Origin: Candidatus Zixiibacteriota bacterium
GTDB taxonomy: Bacteria; Desulfobacterota; Binatia; UBA9968
Length of the DNA stretch: 64,000 nucleotides
Assembly (NCBI GenBank): GCA_035574315.1
Contig: DATLYW010000003.1
Location: 1-64,000 of the forward strand
Reading direction: 5' to 3'
Below, in pieces: positions 35,111 to 43,799 of this stretch. Position numbers and translations under genes: made by a program. Within the stretch, counting starts at the first letter, position 1. Every line of letters starts with the position of its first letter. Under the pieces are notes generated by a model that was given only the letters and a program-made list of their open reading frames with translations, did no database searches and was not told the origin of the DNA.

Positions 35111-36376
35111 TCAATCGGCGGGAACCTGAACCGGGCCGCTCGGTGCGAGCCCGGTCGCCGGTTCCGCGCGCGGTTCGGGAATCGCGAGCACGATGAGGTT
35201 GGCGAGCAGGATCGTACCCGCAAGAAAATAAAAAGCCGCAAGGACTCCCCAGCGATCGGCGATCACGCCGCAAAGGACCGGAGAGAGCGAGCTCAGGAGC
35301 GACTGCGACGCCGAGAAAAAGCTCACCATTGTGCCCCCCAGCTCCTTGGGCGCGAGATCGAGGACCCAGGCCCAGATGACCGGCCTGACCGCGTACAGGA
35401 AGAAGCCCAGGAGCGCCAGCGCCGTGACGAACAACCAGGTGACCCGGAACACGGCGAGAACCACCAGAACCGCGCTCGCGGACGCCAGACCTGCCGTGAG
35501 CACCCGTTTCCGGCCGCCCCGGTCCGAGAGCGTCCCCGCGATCGGCGTTCCGATCATCCCCGCGGTTTGCGTCAGCGAGAGATAGAGGCCGGCCGCCGCG
35601 CTCGAAAGCCCCAGCGTGTGCGTGAGATAGATGGGAAGGAAGGTGTGGAGCCCCTGCTGCGTCATCGAGCGCAGCCCGGCCGCGACTACGAGCAGCAGGA
35701 CGCTGGGGTTGCGCGCCGTGGCCCTGAGCCCCGCCAGATAGGCGCCCAGCGACAAGCCCCGGCTCGCCGCGACGCGTGTCGGCAGCTTTCCGAACAAGAA
35801 CCTCCAGAGAAGGAGCGCGACGATCACGCCGGGAATGAGATTCAAGAAAAGTACGTTGCGCCACGACAGCGACAACAGCAGCACTCCGATCACGAGCGGC
35901 GCGATGCTCTCGCCCACGTTCGGCCCGATCGCGTGGATGGCGATGGCGAAGCCGCGGCGCTCGGGATATCTTTCGGACAGGGTCGAGATCGCCGCCGGAT
36001 GCCACAGATAGTTGCCGACGCCGACGAAAGCCATGAACAACGCGACCCAGAAGAAGCTGTGGCTCAGGCCCACGAGAAAATAGGGAACCCCCGTGCAGAT
36101 CAACGCCAGAGCCATGAGCAGCGCCTTCTGGCCCACCAGATCCACGAGCAAACCCGCCGGAAGGTTGACGAGGAAGTTGGCCGCCGCGCGAATCGTTATG
36201 AGAAAACCGGCCTGGCCGTAGGTGAGACCCAGCTCGGTGACCAGGAACGGGAGCATCAGGTAGAAAGTGGCCGGACACCAGTGGGTGAAGGCGTGGCCTA
36301 CGGAGATGAGCCAGAGCACCCCGTCGGTCTCCTTGATCTCCCGCAGCTTCTGCAAAAACGCTTCTTTTCGCGACAT
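35111..36376 (-). CDS. Major facilitator superfamily transporter
   Basis: 421 residues from ATG 36376, twelve predicted membrane helices. The MFS loop 2-3 motif is 'LVDLVGQKALLMALALI' and its second-half equivalent is 'GTLSDRGGRKRVLTAGLASA'. 'VGVGNYLWHPAAISTLSERY' in helix 4 recalls the fosmidomycin-resistance/FSR-like branch ('NGLWHPA'), which exports drugs or imports carboxylates. The substrate is unknown. The frame remains open to 37339, but that is antisense to the OmpA-like gene. It lies upstream of an enoyl-CoA hydratase, so a carboxylic acid is one guess. Confidence 0.9.
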   Translation of the reverse strand: MSRKEAFLQKLREIKETDGVLWLISVGHAFTHWCPATFYLMLPFLVTELGLTYGQAGFLITIRAAANFLVNLPAGLLVDLVGQKALLMALALICTGVPYFLVGLSHSFFWVALFMAFVGVGNYLWHPAAISTLSERYPERRGFAIAIHAIGPNVGESIAPLVIGVLLLSLSWRNVLFLNLIPGVIVALLLWRFLFGKLPTRVAASRGLSLGAYLAGLRATARNPSVLLLVVAAGLRSMTQQGLHTFLPIYLTHTLGLSSAAAGLYLSLTQTAGMIGTPIAGTLSDRGGRKRVLTAGLASASAVLVVLAVFRVTWLFVTALALLGFFLYAVRPVIWAWVLDLAPKELGGTMVSFFSASQSLLSSLSPVLCGVIADRWGVLAAFYFLAGTILLANLIVLAIPEPRAEPATGLAPSGPVQVPAD

Positions 36377-36455
36377 GGTCGAGCTCAGCGACTCTTTTGA
36401 TTCTCTTATGCCAGGACGGGAACGTTTACAAGAACGTCGAGCGGCAACGATTGAT

Positions 36456-36484
36456 TTGACAAAGCGGAAGGAGGCCCCTAAACT
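36456..36484 (+). promoter_or_regulatory. Promoter of the OmpA-like gene
   Basis: TTGACA (36456-36461), 17-base spacer, TAAACT (36479-36484; 4 of 6). Expected +1 near 36491. It lies in the divergent region between the MFS and OmpA-like genes. Confidence 0.7.
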
Positions 36485-36514
36485 GGCCCCATCATGCTCC
36501 GAATTGGGGGGCTT

Positions 36515-37270
36515 ATGCGCGCTTTGCAAGTCGCGGTCGTGGTCGCGGCGCTCGCTTCGGTCCCGGCCGCAAAGCCGGTCCAGGCCGCTCCCGACGAGTA
36601 CGACGACAGCCAGTCCCATCCGCTCAGGGTGGCGGCCTATCTCGTGCACCCCGGCGGCGTGCTTCTGGAATGGGTGATCTTCCGGCCCCTTCACCTGCTC
36701 GTGAGCGGAACCGAGTTCCAGGAAAAGATCTTCGGCCATACTCCCCACCCGCCGATCATGGCCGATCCCGACAAGCCCTACGGCGCGATGCAGAGCGCTC
36801 CGCGGCGGGGGTCCGCTCCGCCTCAGGCGGCCGCGAAGCCGCGGGAACGTGTCGTCGAAACCGTGAAAACGGTCGAAGTTCCCGTCGAGCGAACGGTCTA
36901 CAAGGAAGTCCCGAAGATCGTCGAGGTCGAAAAGGTCGTCCTTCCCGACGTGGCCTTCCGCTTCGACTCCGCCCAACTGACCGATCTCGGCAAGGGCAAG
37001 GTTTACCTCGCGGCGCAGCGGCTCAAGGAAAAGTCCGACCTCACCGTGGTTATCGAAGGACACGCTGACGAGGTAGGAAGCGAGGAGTACAACCGACGGC
37101 TCGGCCTGCGCCGGGCCCAGGCGGTCCTGGCCGAGCTCCAGGCTCTCGGCATCGATCCGGCTCGCGTCACGGCCGTGAGTCAGGGAGAAAGCAGGCCGCT
37201 CATCGATCAGCCCACCAGCTGGGCCCGCGCGGTCAACCGCCGGGTCGAGTTTCAGGTCAAGGGGAAATAG
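36515..37270 (+). CDS. OmpA/Pal-family peptidoglycan-associated envelope protein
   Basis: 251 residues from ATG 36515, preceded by a G-rich ribosome site; an in-frame ATG at 36494 lies almost at the predicted transcript start. Signal peptide about residues 1-24 ('AVVVAALASVPAAKPVQA'). After a linker with repeated 'VVETVKTVEVPVERTVYKEV' sequence, the C-terminal OmpA domain (about residues 145-250) has 'DVAFRFDSAQLTDLGKGKVY', 'VVIEGHADEVGSEEYNRRLG' and 'ARAVNRRVEFQV'. The domain binds diaminopimelate in peptidoglycan. It has no lipobox Cys, so it is not a canonical Pal lipoprotein. A strong terminator follows. Confidence 0.9.
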   Translation: MRALQVAVVVAALASVPAAKPVQAAPDEYDDSQSHPLRVAAYLVHPGGVLLEWVIFRPLHLLVSGTEFQEKIFGHTPHPPIMADPDKPYGAMQSAPRRGSAPPQAAAKPRERVVETVKTVEVPVERTVYKEVPKIVEVEKVVLPDVAFRFDSAQLTDLGKGKVYLAAQRLKEKSDLTVVIEGHADEVGSEEYNRRLGLRRAQAVLAELQALGIDPARVTAVSQGESRPLIDQPTSWARAVNRRVEFQVKGK

Positions 37271-37296
37271 GCCGTCCCGCCGGATGCCGCTTCCGA

Positions 37297-37325
37297 GGCC
37301 CAGCCCGGCGCTGGGCCTTTTTTTT
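37297..37325 (+). terminator. Intrinsic terminator after the OmpA-like gene
   Basis: GGCCCAGC (37297-37304) and GCTGGGCC (37310-37317) form a perfect 8-bp stem with a five-base loop, followed by eight T. It ends 12 bases before the rlmE start. Confidence 0.92.
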
Positions 37326-37337
37326 AATCGCGCCCCC

Positions 37338-37958
37338 ATGGTCTACAAGCCGCGCGACAGCTATTACCGAAAAGCGAAGCGAGAGGGCTACCTGTCGCGC
37401 GCCGCCTACAAGCTGATCGAGCTGCAGGAGCGTTTCCGCATCATCCGCCCCGGCGATCGCGTCGTCGATCTCGGCGCGGCTCCCGGAGGCTGGCTTCAGG
37501 TCGCAAGCCGTCTCGCGGGCCCGCACGGAAAGGTGGTCGGGATCGACCTGCAGCCGATCGGCCCGCTCGGCGAGGAAAACGTGGTCACGCTTCAGGGAGA
37601 TGTCACCTCCGAAGAAAGCCTCCGGCAGATCACGCGGCTGCTGGGCGGCCTCGCCGATTGCGTGCTCTCGGACCTGTCGCCGAAGCTAACGGGGGTGCGC
37701 GATACCGACGAAGCCCGCTGCCTCGAGCTCAACCGGGCCGCGCTCGGCGCAGCGCTGCGGCTGCTGAGGCCGGGCGGGAGCTTTCTCGTCAAGAGCTTCG
37801 TGAGCGCCGAGCTCGAGACGTTCGCGCGCGAGATCAAGAATCACTTCCAGTCGGTCCAACGTACTCGTCCCGAGGCGACGCGGCGCGGCTCGTCGGAGAT
37901 TTATTTTTTCGCCAGAGGGTTCCTGCCGACCGTAGCGTCGTCGACACGTGAAACCTAG
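37338..37958 (+). CDS. rlmE: 23S rRNA 2'-O-ribose methyltransferase RlmE (FtsJ family)
   Basis: 206 residues. RlmE methylates U2552 of 23S rRNA using S-adenosylmethionine. The N-terminal 'YYRKAKREGYLSRAAYKLIE' (catalytic Lys), SAM site 'VVDLGAAPGGWLQVA' (about residues 41-55), 'DCVLSDLSPKLTG' (catalytic Asp) and 'GSFLVKSFVSAE' (catalytic Lys) are all present, with the closing Glu in 'SSEIYFFARGF'. Length matches E. coli RlmE (209). The frame opens at 37284, but ATG 37338 gives the family N-terminus and lies beyond the terminator. Confidence 0.95.
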   Translation: MVYKPRDSYYRKAKREGYLSRAAYKLIELQERFRIIRPGDRVVDLGAAPGGWLQVASRLAGPHGKVVGIDLQPIGPLGEENVVTLQGDVTSEESLRQITRLLGGLADCVLSDLSPKLTGVRDTDEARCLELNRAALGAALRLLRPGGSFLVKSFVSAELETFAREIKNHFQSVQRTRPEATRRGSSEIYFFARGFLPTVASSTRET

Positions 37959-37984
37959 GAGGCACGACCACGCCGCCGCGCTCC

Positions 37985-38968
37985 ATGCCCGAGCTGAGAA
38001 AAGACCCTTTCTCGACCCGCTGGGTGATCGTCGCGCCCGAGAGGGCAGGTCGGCCCGGCTCGCGCCTCGACCGCCGCGGGGACGCCGCGCCCTGTCCGTT
38101 TTGCAGCGGCGCCGAAAACAACACACCGCCCGAAGTGCTGGCTTACCGCGACGACGCGGGCAGACCGAACGGGCCCGGCTGGAGGTTGCGCGTCGTCCCC
38201 AACAAGTATCCCGCCCTCGGCGCCGACGAGTCTGCGGAAAGCCCGCAACCCTCGCCCTTTCGCGAGAGCATGAGCGCCGTGGGAGCGCACGAGGTGATCA
38301 TCGAGAGCCCCGACCATGTCAAGCGCGCTGCCGAGCTGGGGCTGACCCGGCTGGAAGAGGTCCTGAGCGCCTACCGCGACCGCATTGCGGCCCACCGGGC
38401 GAACGATGCCTGGCGCTACGTTCTCGTCTACAAAAACGAAGGCGCGGCGGCCGGGGCGACGCTCGAACATGTCCACTCCCAGCTCGTCGCCGCTCCGCTC
38501 CTGCCGCCCGATTTCTCCGCGGAGCTGCGGCTCGCCGACGAGTTCTACCGCGCCCGCGGCCGCTGCCGGTACTGCGACTGGATCGAGGACGAGCGGCGCG
38601 ACCGTAGCCGGCTCGTGAGCGAAAACGGCCGTTTCGTGGCCCTGTGTCCCTATGCCCCGCGCTTTCCCTACGAAACCTGGATCCTCCCGATCGATCACGC
38701 CGCCGATTTCGGCTCGACTGCGCCCTCGCTCAGGGCGCTCGCGGAAATTCTGCAGGATCTGCTGGGCCGGATCGATCGTCGCCTCGGCCGGCCCGCGCTC
38801 AACTGGGTGCTGCGCTCCGCGCCGCTTCGCGGCCACGAGAATTCCTATCACTGGCGTTTCGAGGTCTTGCCGCGGATCACCGGGGTCGCCGGCTTCGAAT
38901 GGGGCTCGGGGATGTTCATCAACACGGTGCCCCCGGAAGAGAGCGCTGGAGCGCTGCGCTCCGCTTGA
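37985..38968 (+). CDS. galT: Galactose-1-phosphate uridylyltransferase
   Basis: 327 residues of the HIT-superfamily GalT. The N-terminal zinc Cys pair is 'CPFCSG' (about residues 37-42) and the catalytic HxHxQ is 'HVHSQL' (about residues 162-167); 'KNEGAAAGATLEHVHSQ' and 'VVPNKYPAL' are typical. Leloir pathway: exchanges UMP between UDP-glucose and galactose-1-phosphate; bacterial relatives in such lineages may act as nucleotidyl or ADP-glucose phosphorylases. It is followed at once by convergent glmS. Ribosome site is weak; a GGAGG lies 25 bases upstream. Confidence 0.9.
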   Translation: MPELRKDPFSTRWVIVAPERAGRPGSRLDRRGDAAPCPFCSGAENNTPPEVLAYRDDAGRPNGPGWRLRVVPNKYPALGADESAESPQPSPFRESMSAVGAHEVIIESPDHVKRAAELGLTRLEEVLSAYRDRIAAHRANDAWRYVLVYKNEGAAAGATLEHVHSQLVAAPLLPPDFSAELRLADEFYRARGRCRYCDWIEDERRDRSRLVSENGRFVALCPYAPRFPYETWILPIDHAADFGSTAPSLRALAEILQDLLGRIDRRLGRPALNWVLRSAPLRGHENSYHWRFEVLPRITGVAGFEWGSGMFINTVPPEESAGALRSA

Positions 38969-38989
38969 CGGCGACCGCCGCCGGTGACC

Positions 38990-40819
38990 TCACTCCACCG
39001 TGACGCTCTTGGCGAGATTGCGCGGCTGGTCCACGTCCGTGCCCCGGTGGACCGCGATGTGGTAGGCGAGCAACTGCAGCGGGATGCTCAGAACGATCGG
39101 GGTCAAGAAATGGGATGCCCTGGGCACGGTGAGCACCCGAAGGGCCGAAATTTCCGGCCCCAGCGTCTTTTCGTCGGTCACGATCACGATCTTGCCGCCG
39201 CGCGATTCCACCTCTTTGAGGTTGCCCAGCGTCTTTTGAAAATAACGATCCTTGGGCAGCAGCACGACCACCGGCATCTGCTCGTCGATCAGCGCGATCG
39301 GACCGTGCTTCATTTCCCCTGCGGGATAGCCTTCGGCGTGGATGTACGAGATTTCCTTGAGCTTCAGCGCGCCTTCGAGCGCGATCGGATAGTTGATGCC
39401 CCGGCCCAGGTAGAGGAAATCCGAGCTGTGGCCGAGCTCCCGGGCCAGCGGCTCGATCTCGCTCTCGAGCTTGAGCGTCTCCTCGATCCAGTGCGGCAGA
39501 TGCATCAAGTCCGCCAGCAGCTTTTTCGCCGCCGCCCGGCTGAGCCGCCCTCGGGCGCGGCCGAGCGCGACCGCCAGAAGATAGAGCGCGGTGAGCTGCG
39601 TCGTGAAGGCCTTGGTGCTCGCCACGCTGATCTCGGGCCCGGCGTGGGTGTAGAGCACGCCGTCCGATTTCCTCGCGATCGACGAATCGACCACGTTGCA
39701 GATCGAAAGCACCTTGGCCTTTTTCTGCCGTGCGATCTCGACCGCCGCCAGCGTGTCCGCGGTCTCGCCCGACTGGCTCACCATCAGCAGCACGGACCGC
39801 GGGTTCATGAGCGGCGTCCGGTAGCGGAACTCGGACCCGTAGTCGACCTCGGCCGGAACCTGCGCGATCTCTTCGAGCATGAACTTGCCGACGAGGCAGG
39901 CGTGCCACGCGGTGCCGCAGGCCACGAGGTGCACGCGCTCGATCCGGCGTGCCTCGCTCGCGGTGACTCGGATCGTCTCCAGGGAGACGTCGCCGCTGCG
40001 CAGCGAGATGCGGCCGCGGAAGGTATCGGCGACCGCCCGGGGCTGCTCGTGGATCTCCTTGAGCATGAAATGACGATAGCCGCCCTTGCGCGCCGCCACC
40101 GCGTCCCACGTGATCTCGCGGAACGGCCGCGCGACGGTCGCCCCCTTGCCGTTGAGCAGCCGCACCGATCCGATCGACACCTCGCCGACCTCGCCGTCCT
40201 CCAGAAAGGTGACCTTGCGGGTGTAGTCGAGCAACGCGGGAATGTCCGAGGCGACGAAAGTCTCGCCCTCACCCCAGCCGATGACGATCGGCGTCGAATT
40301 TTTCGCCACGATGAGCCGCTGCGGATCCCTCTGGTTGAGAAAGAGCAGCGCGTACGAGCCGCGGATCTCGCGGAGGCTTCTGCGCACGGCCTCCAGAAAG
40401 TCCATGCCGCGCTCGACCTTCTCCGCCACCAGGTGCGCGACGATCTCCGTGTCGGTTTCCGAGGAGAACCGGATCCCCCGGCGCGTCAGCTGCTCCTTGA
40501 GCTCGAGGTAATTCTCGATGATGCCGTTGTGCACGACGACGATGTCGCCGGCGCGGTGAGGGTGAGCGTTGGTCTCGGACGGGCGGCCGTGAGTCGCCCA
40601 GCGGGTGTGCCCGATGCCGACGGTTCCGGGCATCGGATCGCGACTGAGAATCTGCTCGAGGTTGGCGAGCTTCCCGGCGCAGCGGCGGACCGAGATCCGC
40701 CCCTCGTTCAGCACGGCGATGCCGGCCGAATCATAGCCTCGATATTCGAGCTTGCGCAGGCTTTCCAGGATCAGAGGCGCCGCCTCGCGGCCGCCGATGT
40801 AGCCGACGATGCCGCACAT
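38990..40819 (-). CDS. glmS: Glutamine-fructose-6-phosphate aminotransferase (isomerising)
   Basis: 609 residues. The protein begins MCGIVGYIG, so Cys2 is the glutaminase nucleophile. The class II amidotransferase domain spans about residues 1-225 ('LEYRGYDSAGIAV', 'GHTRWATHGRPSETNAHPH'); two SIS sugar-binding domains follow ('VACGTAWHACLVGKFMLEEI', 'VSQSGETADTLAAV'), and the C-terminus ends 'DVDQPRNLAKSVTVE' as expected. It makes glucosamine-6-phosphate for peptidoglycan and LPS. The ATG overlaps the glmU stop, forming a glmUS operon. No glmS ribozyme is seen, and none is expected in this gene order. Confidence 0.98.
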   Translation of the reverse strand: MCGIVGYIGGREAAPLILESLRKLEYRGYDSAGIAVLNEGRISVRRCAGKLANLEQILSRDPMPGTVGIGHTRWATHGRPSETNAHPHRAGDIVVVHNGIIENYLELKEQLTRRGIRFSSETDTEIVAHLVAEKVERGMDFLEAVRRSLREIRGSYALLFLNQRDPQRLIVAKNSTPIVIGWGEGETFVASDIPALLDYTRKVTFLEDGEVGEVSIGSVRLLNGKGATVARPFREITWDAVAARKGGYRHFMLKEIHEQPRAVADTFRGRISLRSGDVSLETIRVTASEARRIERVHLVACGTAWHACLVGKFMLEEIAQVPAEVDYGSEFRYRTPLMNPRSVLLMVSQSGETADTLAAVEIARQKKAKVLSICNVVDSSIARKSDGVLYTHAGPEISVASTKAFTTQLTALYLLAVALGRARGRLSRAAAKKLLADLMHLPHWIEETLKLESEIEPLARELGHSSDFLYLGRGINYPIALEGALKLKEISYIHAEGYPAGEMKHGPIALIDEQMPVVVLLPKDRYFQKTLGNLKEVESRGGKIVIVTDEKTLGPEISALRVLTVPRASHFLTPIVLSIPLQLLAYHIAVHRGTDVDQPRNLAKSVTVE

Positions 40820-42213
40820 CAGGACTCGCCCTCCCGCATCCTGCGGCGTTTCTCGGCGGTCCAGCCCTCGCGGACGCGCTCCTGCCGTTCGTTGAACACC
40901 AGCGCGCCGGCCGGCACGTCCCGCCGGACCGTGGTGGCGGTGGCGACGTAAACGTCGTCGCCGAGGGTGACCGGCGCCACCAGCGTGGTGTCGCTCCCGA
41001 CCTGAACCCGGTCGCCGATGCGGGTGCGGTACTTGCGGAATCCGTCGTAGTTGCAGGTGATGGTGCCGGCGCCGATGTTGGTCTCGCGCCCGACCGTGAC
41101 GTCGCCGAGGTAAGTGAGATGGTTGGCCTTCGTCCCGGCGCCGAGCCGTGCCTCCTTGCATTCGACGAAGTTGCCGATGTGAACGTTTTCGCCGAGATCG
41201 GTCCCGGGGCGGAGGTGGGCGAACGGCCCGACGATCGCGCCGCTGGCAACCCGGCAGCGGGTCAGCACCACGGAAAAGCGGAGATGGACGCGGTCGCCGA
41301 TTTCCGCGTCGGTGAGATACGCGCTGCCGTCGACGACGCAGCCCTCCCCGATCACCGTCTGCCCGAGCAAGTGGGTATTGGGGCCGATCACCGAATCCCT
41401 GCCGATCGTCACGCCCTCGTCGATATAGGTGGTTTGCGGGTCCTTGAGCGTCACTCCGGCCAGCATGTGCTTGCGGTTGATCCTTTCCTGCAGGCTCTTT
41501 TCCATCGCCGCCAGCTCCTCTCTGGTATTGACGCCGAGCGCCTCGCGCGCGTCGCGCGCCTCGACGGCTTCGATCCTCGACCCCTCCGCCAACCCGATCC
41601 CGATGACGTCGGGCAGATAGTATTCCCGCTGCCGGTTGCGGTCGCCGACCCGTTTGAGGGTCCGAAAGAGAAACCGGGCGCAAGCGACGTAAACGCCCGC
41701 GTTGACCTCGCCGATCGCCTTTTCGGCTTCGGTCGCGTCCTTTTCCTCGACGATACGCTCCACCTCGCCCCCCGGCCCGCGCACCACCCGGCCGTAGCCG
41801 GCCGGCCGTTCGGGGCGCGCCGTGAGGAAGGTAACCGCCGCCTCCCGCTCGCGATGGCGTCGCAGAAGCTCCTGCAGCGTCCCCTCGGTGAGCATCGGCA
41901 CGTCGCCGCTCAGGATCAGCACGTCGCCGTCGAAGCCGTCAAAGACGCTCTCCGCGCACAGGACCGCGTGCGCCGTGCCGCGCTGCTCCGCTTGGAGGAC
42001 CCATTGCACGTCCCCACCCGAATAAGCGCCCCGTACGGCGTCGGCTCCGTGCCCCACGACCACCGCGATTCTCTGCGGGTGAAGGCTCTTCGCGGTTGCG
42101 AGCACGTGGAGGAACAAGGGCTTTCCGGCGAGCGGATGGAGAACCTTGGGGATCCCGGATTTCATCCGGGTACCCTGGCCCGCGGCCAGCAAGATAACGC
42201 CGAACGGTTTCAT
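40819..42213 (-). CDS. glmU: Bifunctional GlcN-1-P acetyltransferase / UDP-GlcNAc pyrophosphorylase
   Basis: 464 residues. The N-terminal uridyltransferase domain (about 1-230) has 'LLAAGQGTRMKSGIPKVLHP' and 'LSGDVPML'; the C-terminal left-handed beta-helix (about 250-455) has hexapeptide repeats and 'LGAGTKANHLTYLGDVTVG', 'GAGTITCNYDG' and 'GAGTKANH' with the catalytic His. It makes UDP-GlcNAc from GlcN-1-P. It is the first gene of the glmUS operon, with a promoter at 42256-42283. Confidence 0.98.
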   Translation of the reverse strand: MKPFGVILLAAGQGTRMKSGIPKVLHPLAGKPLFLHVLATAKSLHPQRIAVVVGHGADAVRGAYSGGDVQWVLQAEQRGTAHAVLCAESVFDGFDGDVLILSGDVPMLTEGTLQELLRRHREREAAVTFLTARPERPAGYGRVVRGPGGEVERIVEEKDATEAEKAIGEVNAGVYVACARFLFRTLKRVGDRNRQREYYLPDVIGIGLAEGSRIEAVEARDAREALGVNTREELAAMEKSLQERINRKHMLAGVTLKDPQTTYIDEGVTIGRDSVIGPNTHLLGQTVIGEGCVVDGSAYLTDAEIGDRVHLRFSVVLTRCRVASGAIVGPFAHLRPGTDLGENVHIGNFVECKEARLGAGTKANHLTYLGDVTVGRETNIGAGTITCNYDGFRKYRTRIGDRVQVGSDTTLVAPVTLGDDVYVATATTVRRDVPAGALVFNERQERVREGWTAEKRRRMREGES

Positions 42214-42255
42214 TGAAGCTGCTCGAAGAGGCGGCCCGCGCGCCTCGGAGCTTCG

Positions 42256-42283
42256 ATTATAACGGAACTCGAAACCCGATCAA
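42256..42283 (-). promoter_or_regulatory. Promoter of the glmUS operon
   Basis: Minus-strand TTGATC (42283-42278; 4 of 6), 16-base spacer, perfect TATAAT (42261-42256). Leader of about 36 bases before the glmU ATG. Confidence 0.7.
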
Positions 42284-42333
42284 AACGGCGCGGCCCAAGC
42301 CACAGGCAGGCAGACCGCGCCGAGCCGGGCGGC

Positions 42334-42717
42334 TCATCTGGCCCGCGGCTCCGCTTCCACGCTCTGCGCTTGGGCCCGTGTGGATGCCGCCGGCTTTCCC
42401 GCGGGTTTTTCGGGTTGGCTTTCCTTCGCCGGAGGGCGATTGAGGGGCGATGTCGGCGGCAGGATGGGAACGGGGAAAGGCCTCTCCTGGCATGTCTTGA
42501 TCAGGAACATCATTCCCGCAACGGAGCTGACGATCGACGCCATGGTGATGAACGGGGTCCAGAAGGCGTTCCATCGTTCCCGGCGCCGCTCGGCTTTCAG
42601 CTCTTCCGGGCTTTTCGGGGGTTGCCTGCTCACGCGTGTTGTCCGGAGGAGGGGCTCGGACGCTCGAGCCCCGGATGACACGGCAAATGTATAATACGGC
42701 GAGCCGGGCTTGTCCAT
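42334..42717 (-). CDS. Small single-pass membrane protein of unknown function
   Basis: Up to 127 residues from ATG 42717; GTG starts at 42681 and 42633 (99 residues) are alternatives, and the promoter at 42716-42689 favours one of the later two. Common to all is 'KSPEELKAERRRERWNAFWT' followed by one membrane helix ('FITMASIVSSVAGMMFLI') and a Pro-rich tail ('PFPVPILPPTSPLNRPPAKE', then Ala/Gln-rich). The juxtamembrane 'ERRRERWNAFW' is amphipathic and basic. The family is not recognised and there is no functional context beyond lying between glmU and a zinc-ribbon gene. Confidence 0.6.
   Translation of the reverse strand: MDKPGSPYYTFAVSSGARASEPLLRTTRVSRQPPKSPEELKAERRRERWNAFWTPFITMASIVSSVAGMMFLIKTCQERPFPVPILPPTSPLNRPPAKESQPEKPAGKPAASTRAQAQSVEAEPRAR
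42689..42716 (-). promoter_or_regulatory. Candidate promoter inside the 5' part of the small membrane protein frame
   Basis: Minus-strand TGGACA (42716-42711; 5 of 6), 16-base spacer, TATACA (42694-42689). Predicted +1 is about 42682, next to an in-frame GTG at 42681, so translation may be leaderless. Confidence 0.4.
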
Positions 42718-42755
42718 GTCCCGGCCGGAAAATGCCGCGGCGGCCGACCCGCCGC

Positions 42756-42784
42756 TTGCCAATCCGGCTGTTTTCCTTTACAAC
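42756..42784 (+). promoter_or_regulatory. Promoter of the zinc-ribbon gene
   Basis: TTGCCA (42756-42761; 5 of 6), 17-base spacer, TACAAC (42779-42784; 4 of 6). Predicted +1 near 42791. Confidence 0.5.
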
Positions 42785-42849
42785 ACCCAGTGAGCCGCGT
42801 TGCGCAACGCCGCAGCGGGCGGTGCGTTCCGGCTTTCGGCGGACCGACC

Positions 42850-43011
42850 ATGGTGCAAGCCGCAGCTCCCACGAGCGCAAAGCGAGAACCGGAAGCCTGG
42901 TGGGAGTGGTGTCCCGTCTGCGGCTCCAAGCTGATCAATCGCAAATGCCGCTTTGTTTGCTCCAACCCGAAGTGCCGCTACTTCATGAGCTGCAGCGAGT
43001 TCGACCGGTAA
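42850..43011 (+). CDS. Small zinc-ribbon protein
   Basis: 53 residues from ATG 42850. The core 'WWEWCPVCGSKLINRKCRFV' followed by 'CSNPKCRYFMSCSEF' has two Cys-x2-Cys / Cys-x4-Cys knuckles, forming a single zinc ribbon. Similar short proteins ending 'MSCSEF' occur widely in deltaproteobacterial-type genomes and have no known function. An in-frame GTG at 42790, at the predicted transcript start, would give 73 residues as a leaderless product, but the added Arg-rich segment does not look conserved. It may be co-transcribed with the CinA-like gene 59 bases downstream. Confidence 0.75.
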   Translation: MVQAAAPTSAKREPEAWWEWCPVCGSKLINRKCRFVCSNPKCRYFMSCSEFDR

Positions 43012-43070
43012 CCCCGGCCCTCGCGGCCCCCTTTCCCGCCGGTGGCGGGTTGCTGTAACAGAGACGAGCC

Positions 43071-43799
43071 ATGTCCAAGACCGCCGGCATCGTGGTCATC
43101 GGCAACGAGGTGCTGTCGGGCAAGACCCAGGACACCAACTCCCACTTTCTCTGCCGCGAGCTGCGCCGCCTCGGCGTGGAGGTCCGCAAGATCAGTACCA
43201 TTCCCGACGAGGTCGAGCTGATCGCCGAGGAGGTCGCTCAATTTTCGCGGAGCTACGATTTCGTTTTCACCAGCGGCGGGGTGGGACCGACGCACGACGA
43301 CGTCACGATCGACGGGGTCGCCCGCGGTTTCGGCCTGCCGGTGGTGCGCCATCCGGATCTCGAGGAGCGGATGCGGCGCCGCCTCGGCGCCGACATCAAC
43401 GAAGCGCGCCTGAGAATGGCCAACGTTCCCGAAGGCGCGGAGCTCCTCGCCACCGAGGCTCTGTTTGCGCCGGTCGTCAAGATCCGAAACGTTTTCATTC
43501 TTCCCGGGATTCCCAAAATCCTCCAGGAGCGTTTCCACGCGATCGAGGAAAGGTTCCGCGACGAGCCCTTCTTCCTCAAGACGGTCTTCGTCAAGCAGGG
43601 GGAAGGCGTGATCGCCGGCCTGATGCACGATCTCCTGGCGCGCTATCCGAAGCTGCTTCTGGGCTCGTACCCGGTCCTCGATGTCCCCGAATACAAGGTC
43701 AAGGTCACGCTGGAATCGAAAGACCCCGACTACCTGCGCGAAGCCCTGGAAGCCTTCATCGCCCTCCTGCCCGAAGGTGCCGTCCACCGAGTCGAATAG
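43071..43799 (+). CDS. CinA-like molybdopterin-binding domain protein
   Basis: 242 residues comprising only the MoCF/MoaB-Mog-like domain: 'GIVVIGNEVLSGKTQDTNSH' at the N-terminus, 'FVFTSGGVGPTHDDVTIDGV' (about residues 63-82) and 'VFILPGIPKILQERF'. Full CinA has a C-terminal nicotinamide-nucleotide amidohydrolase domain that is absent here. Relatives hydrolyse ADP-ribose or FAD-like pyrophosphates; archaeal and eukaryotic homologues include the FAD pyrophosphatase domain of FAD synthase. Molybdopterin binding is therefore not implied. Its end overlaps the Nramp-like gene. Confidence 0.88.
   Translation: MSKTAGIVVIGNEVLSGKTQDTNSHFLCRELRRLGVEVRKISTIPDEVELIAEEVAQFSRSYDFVFTSGGVGPTHDDVTIDGVARGFGLPVVRHPDLEERMRRRLGADINEARLRMANVPEGAELLATEALFAPVVKIRNVFILPGIPKILQERFHAIEERFRDEPFFLKTVFVKQGEGVIAGLMHDLLARYPKLLLGSYPVLDVPEYKVKVTLESKDPDYLREALEAFIALLPEGAVHRVE

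Noticed and set aside
35111..37339. 742-residue minus-strand frame combining an N-terminal extension with the MFS transporter
   Set aside because: The extension is antisense to the OmpA-like gene and crosses its promoter; the ATG at 36376 gives a normal MFS protein.
38990..40819. glmS ribozyme upstream of glmS
   Set aside because: glmS starts within the glmU stop codon, so there is no leader in which a ribozyme could lie; the ribozyme is also typical of Firmicutes.
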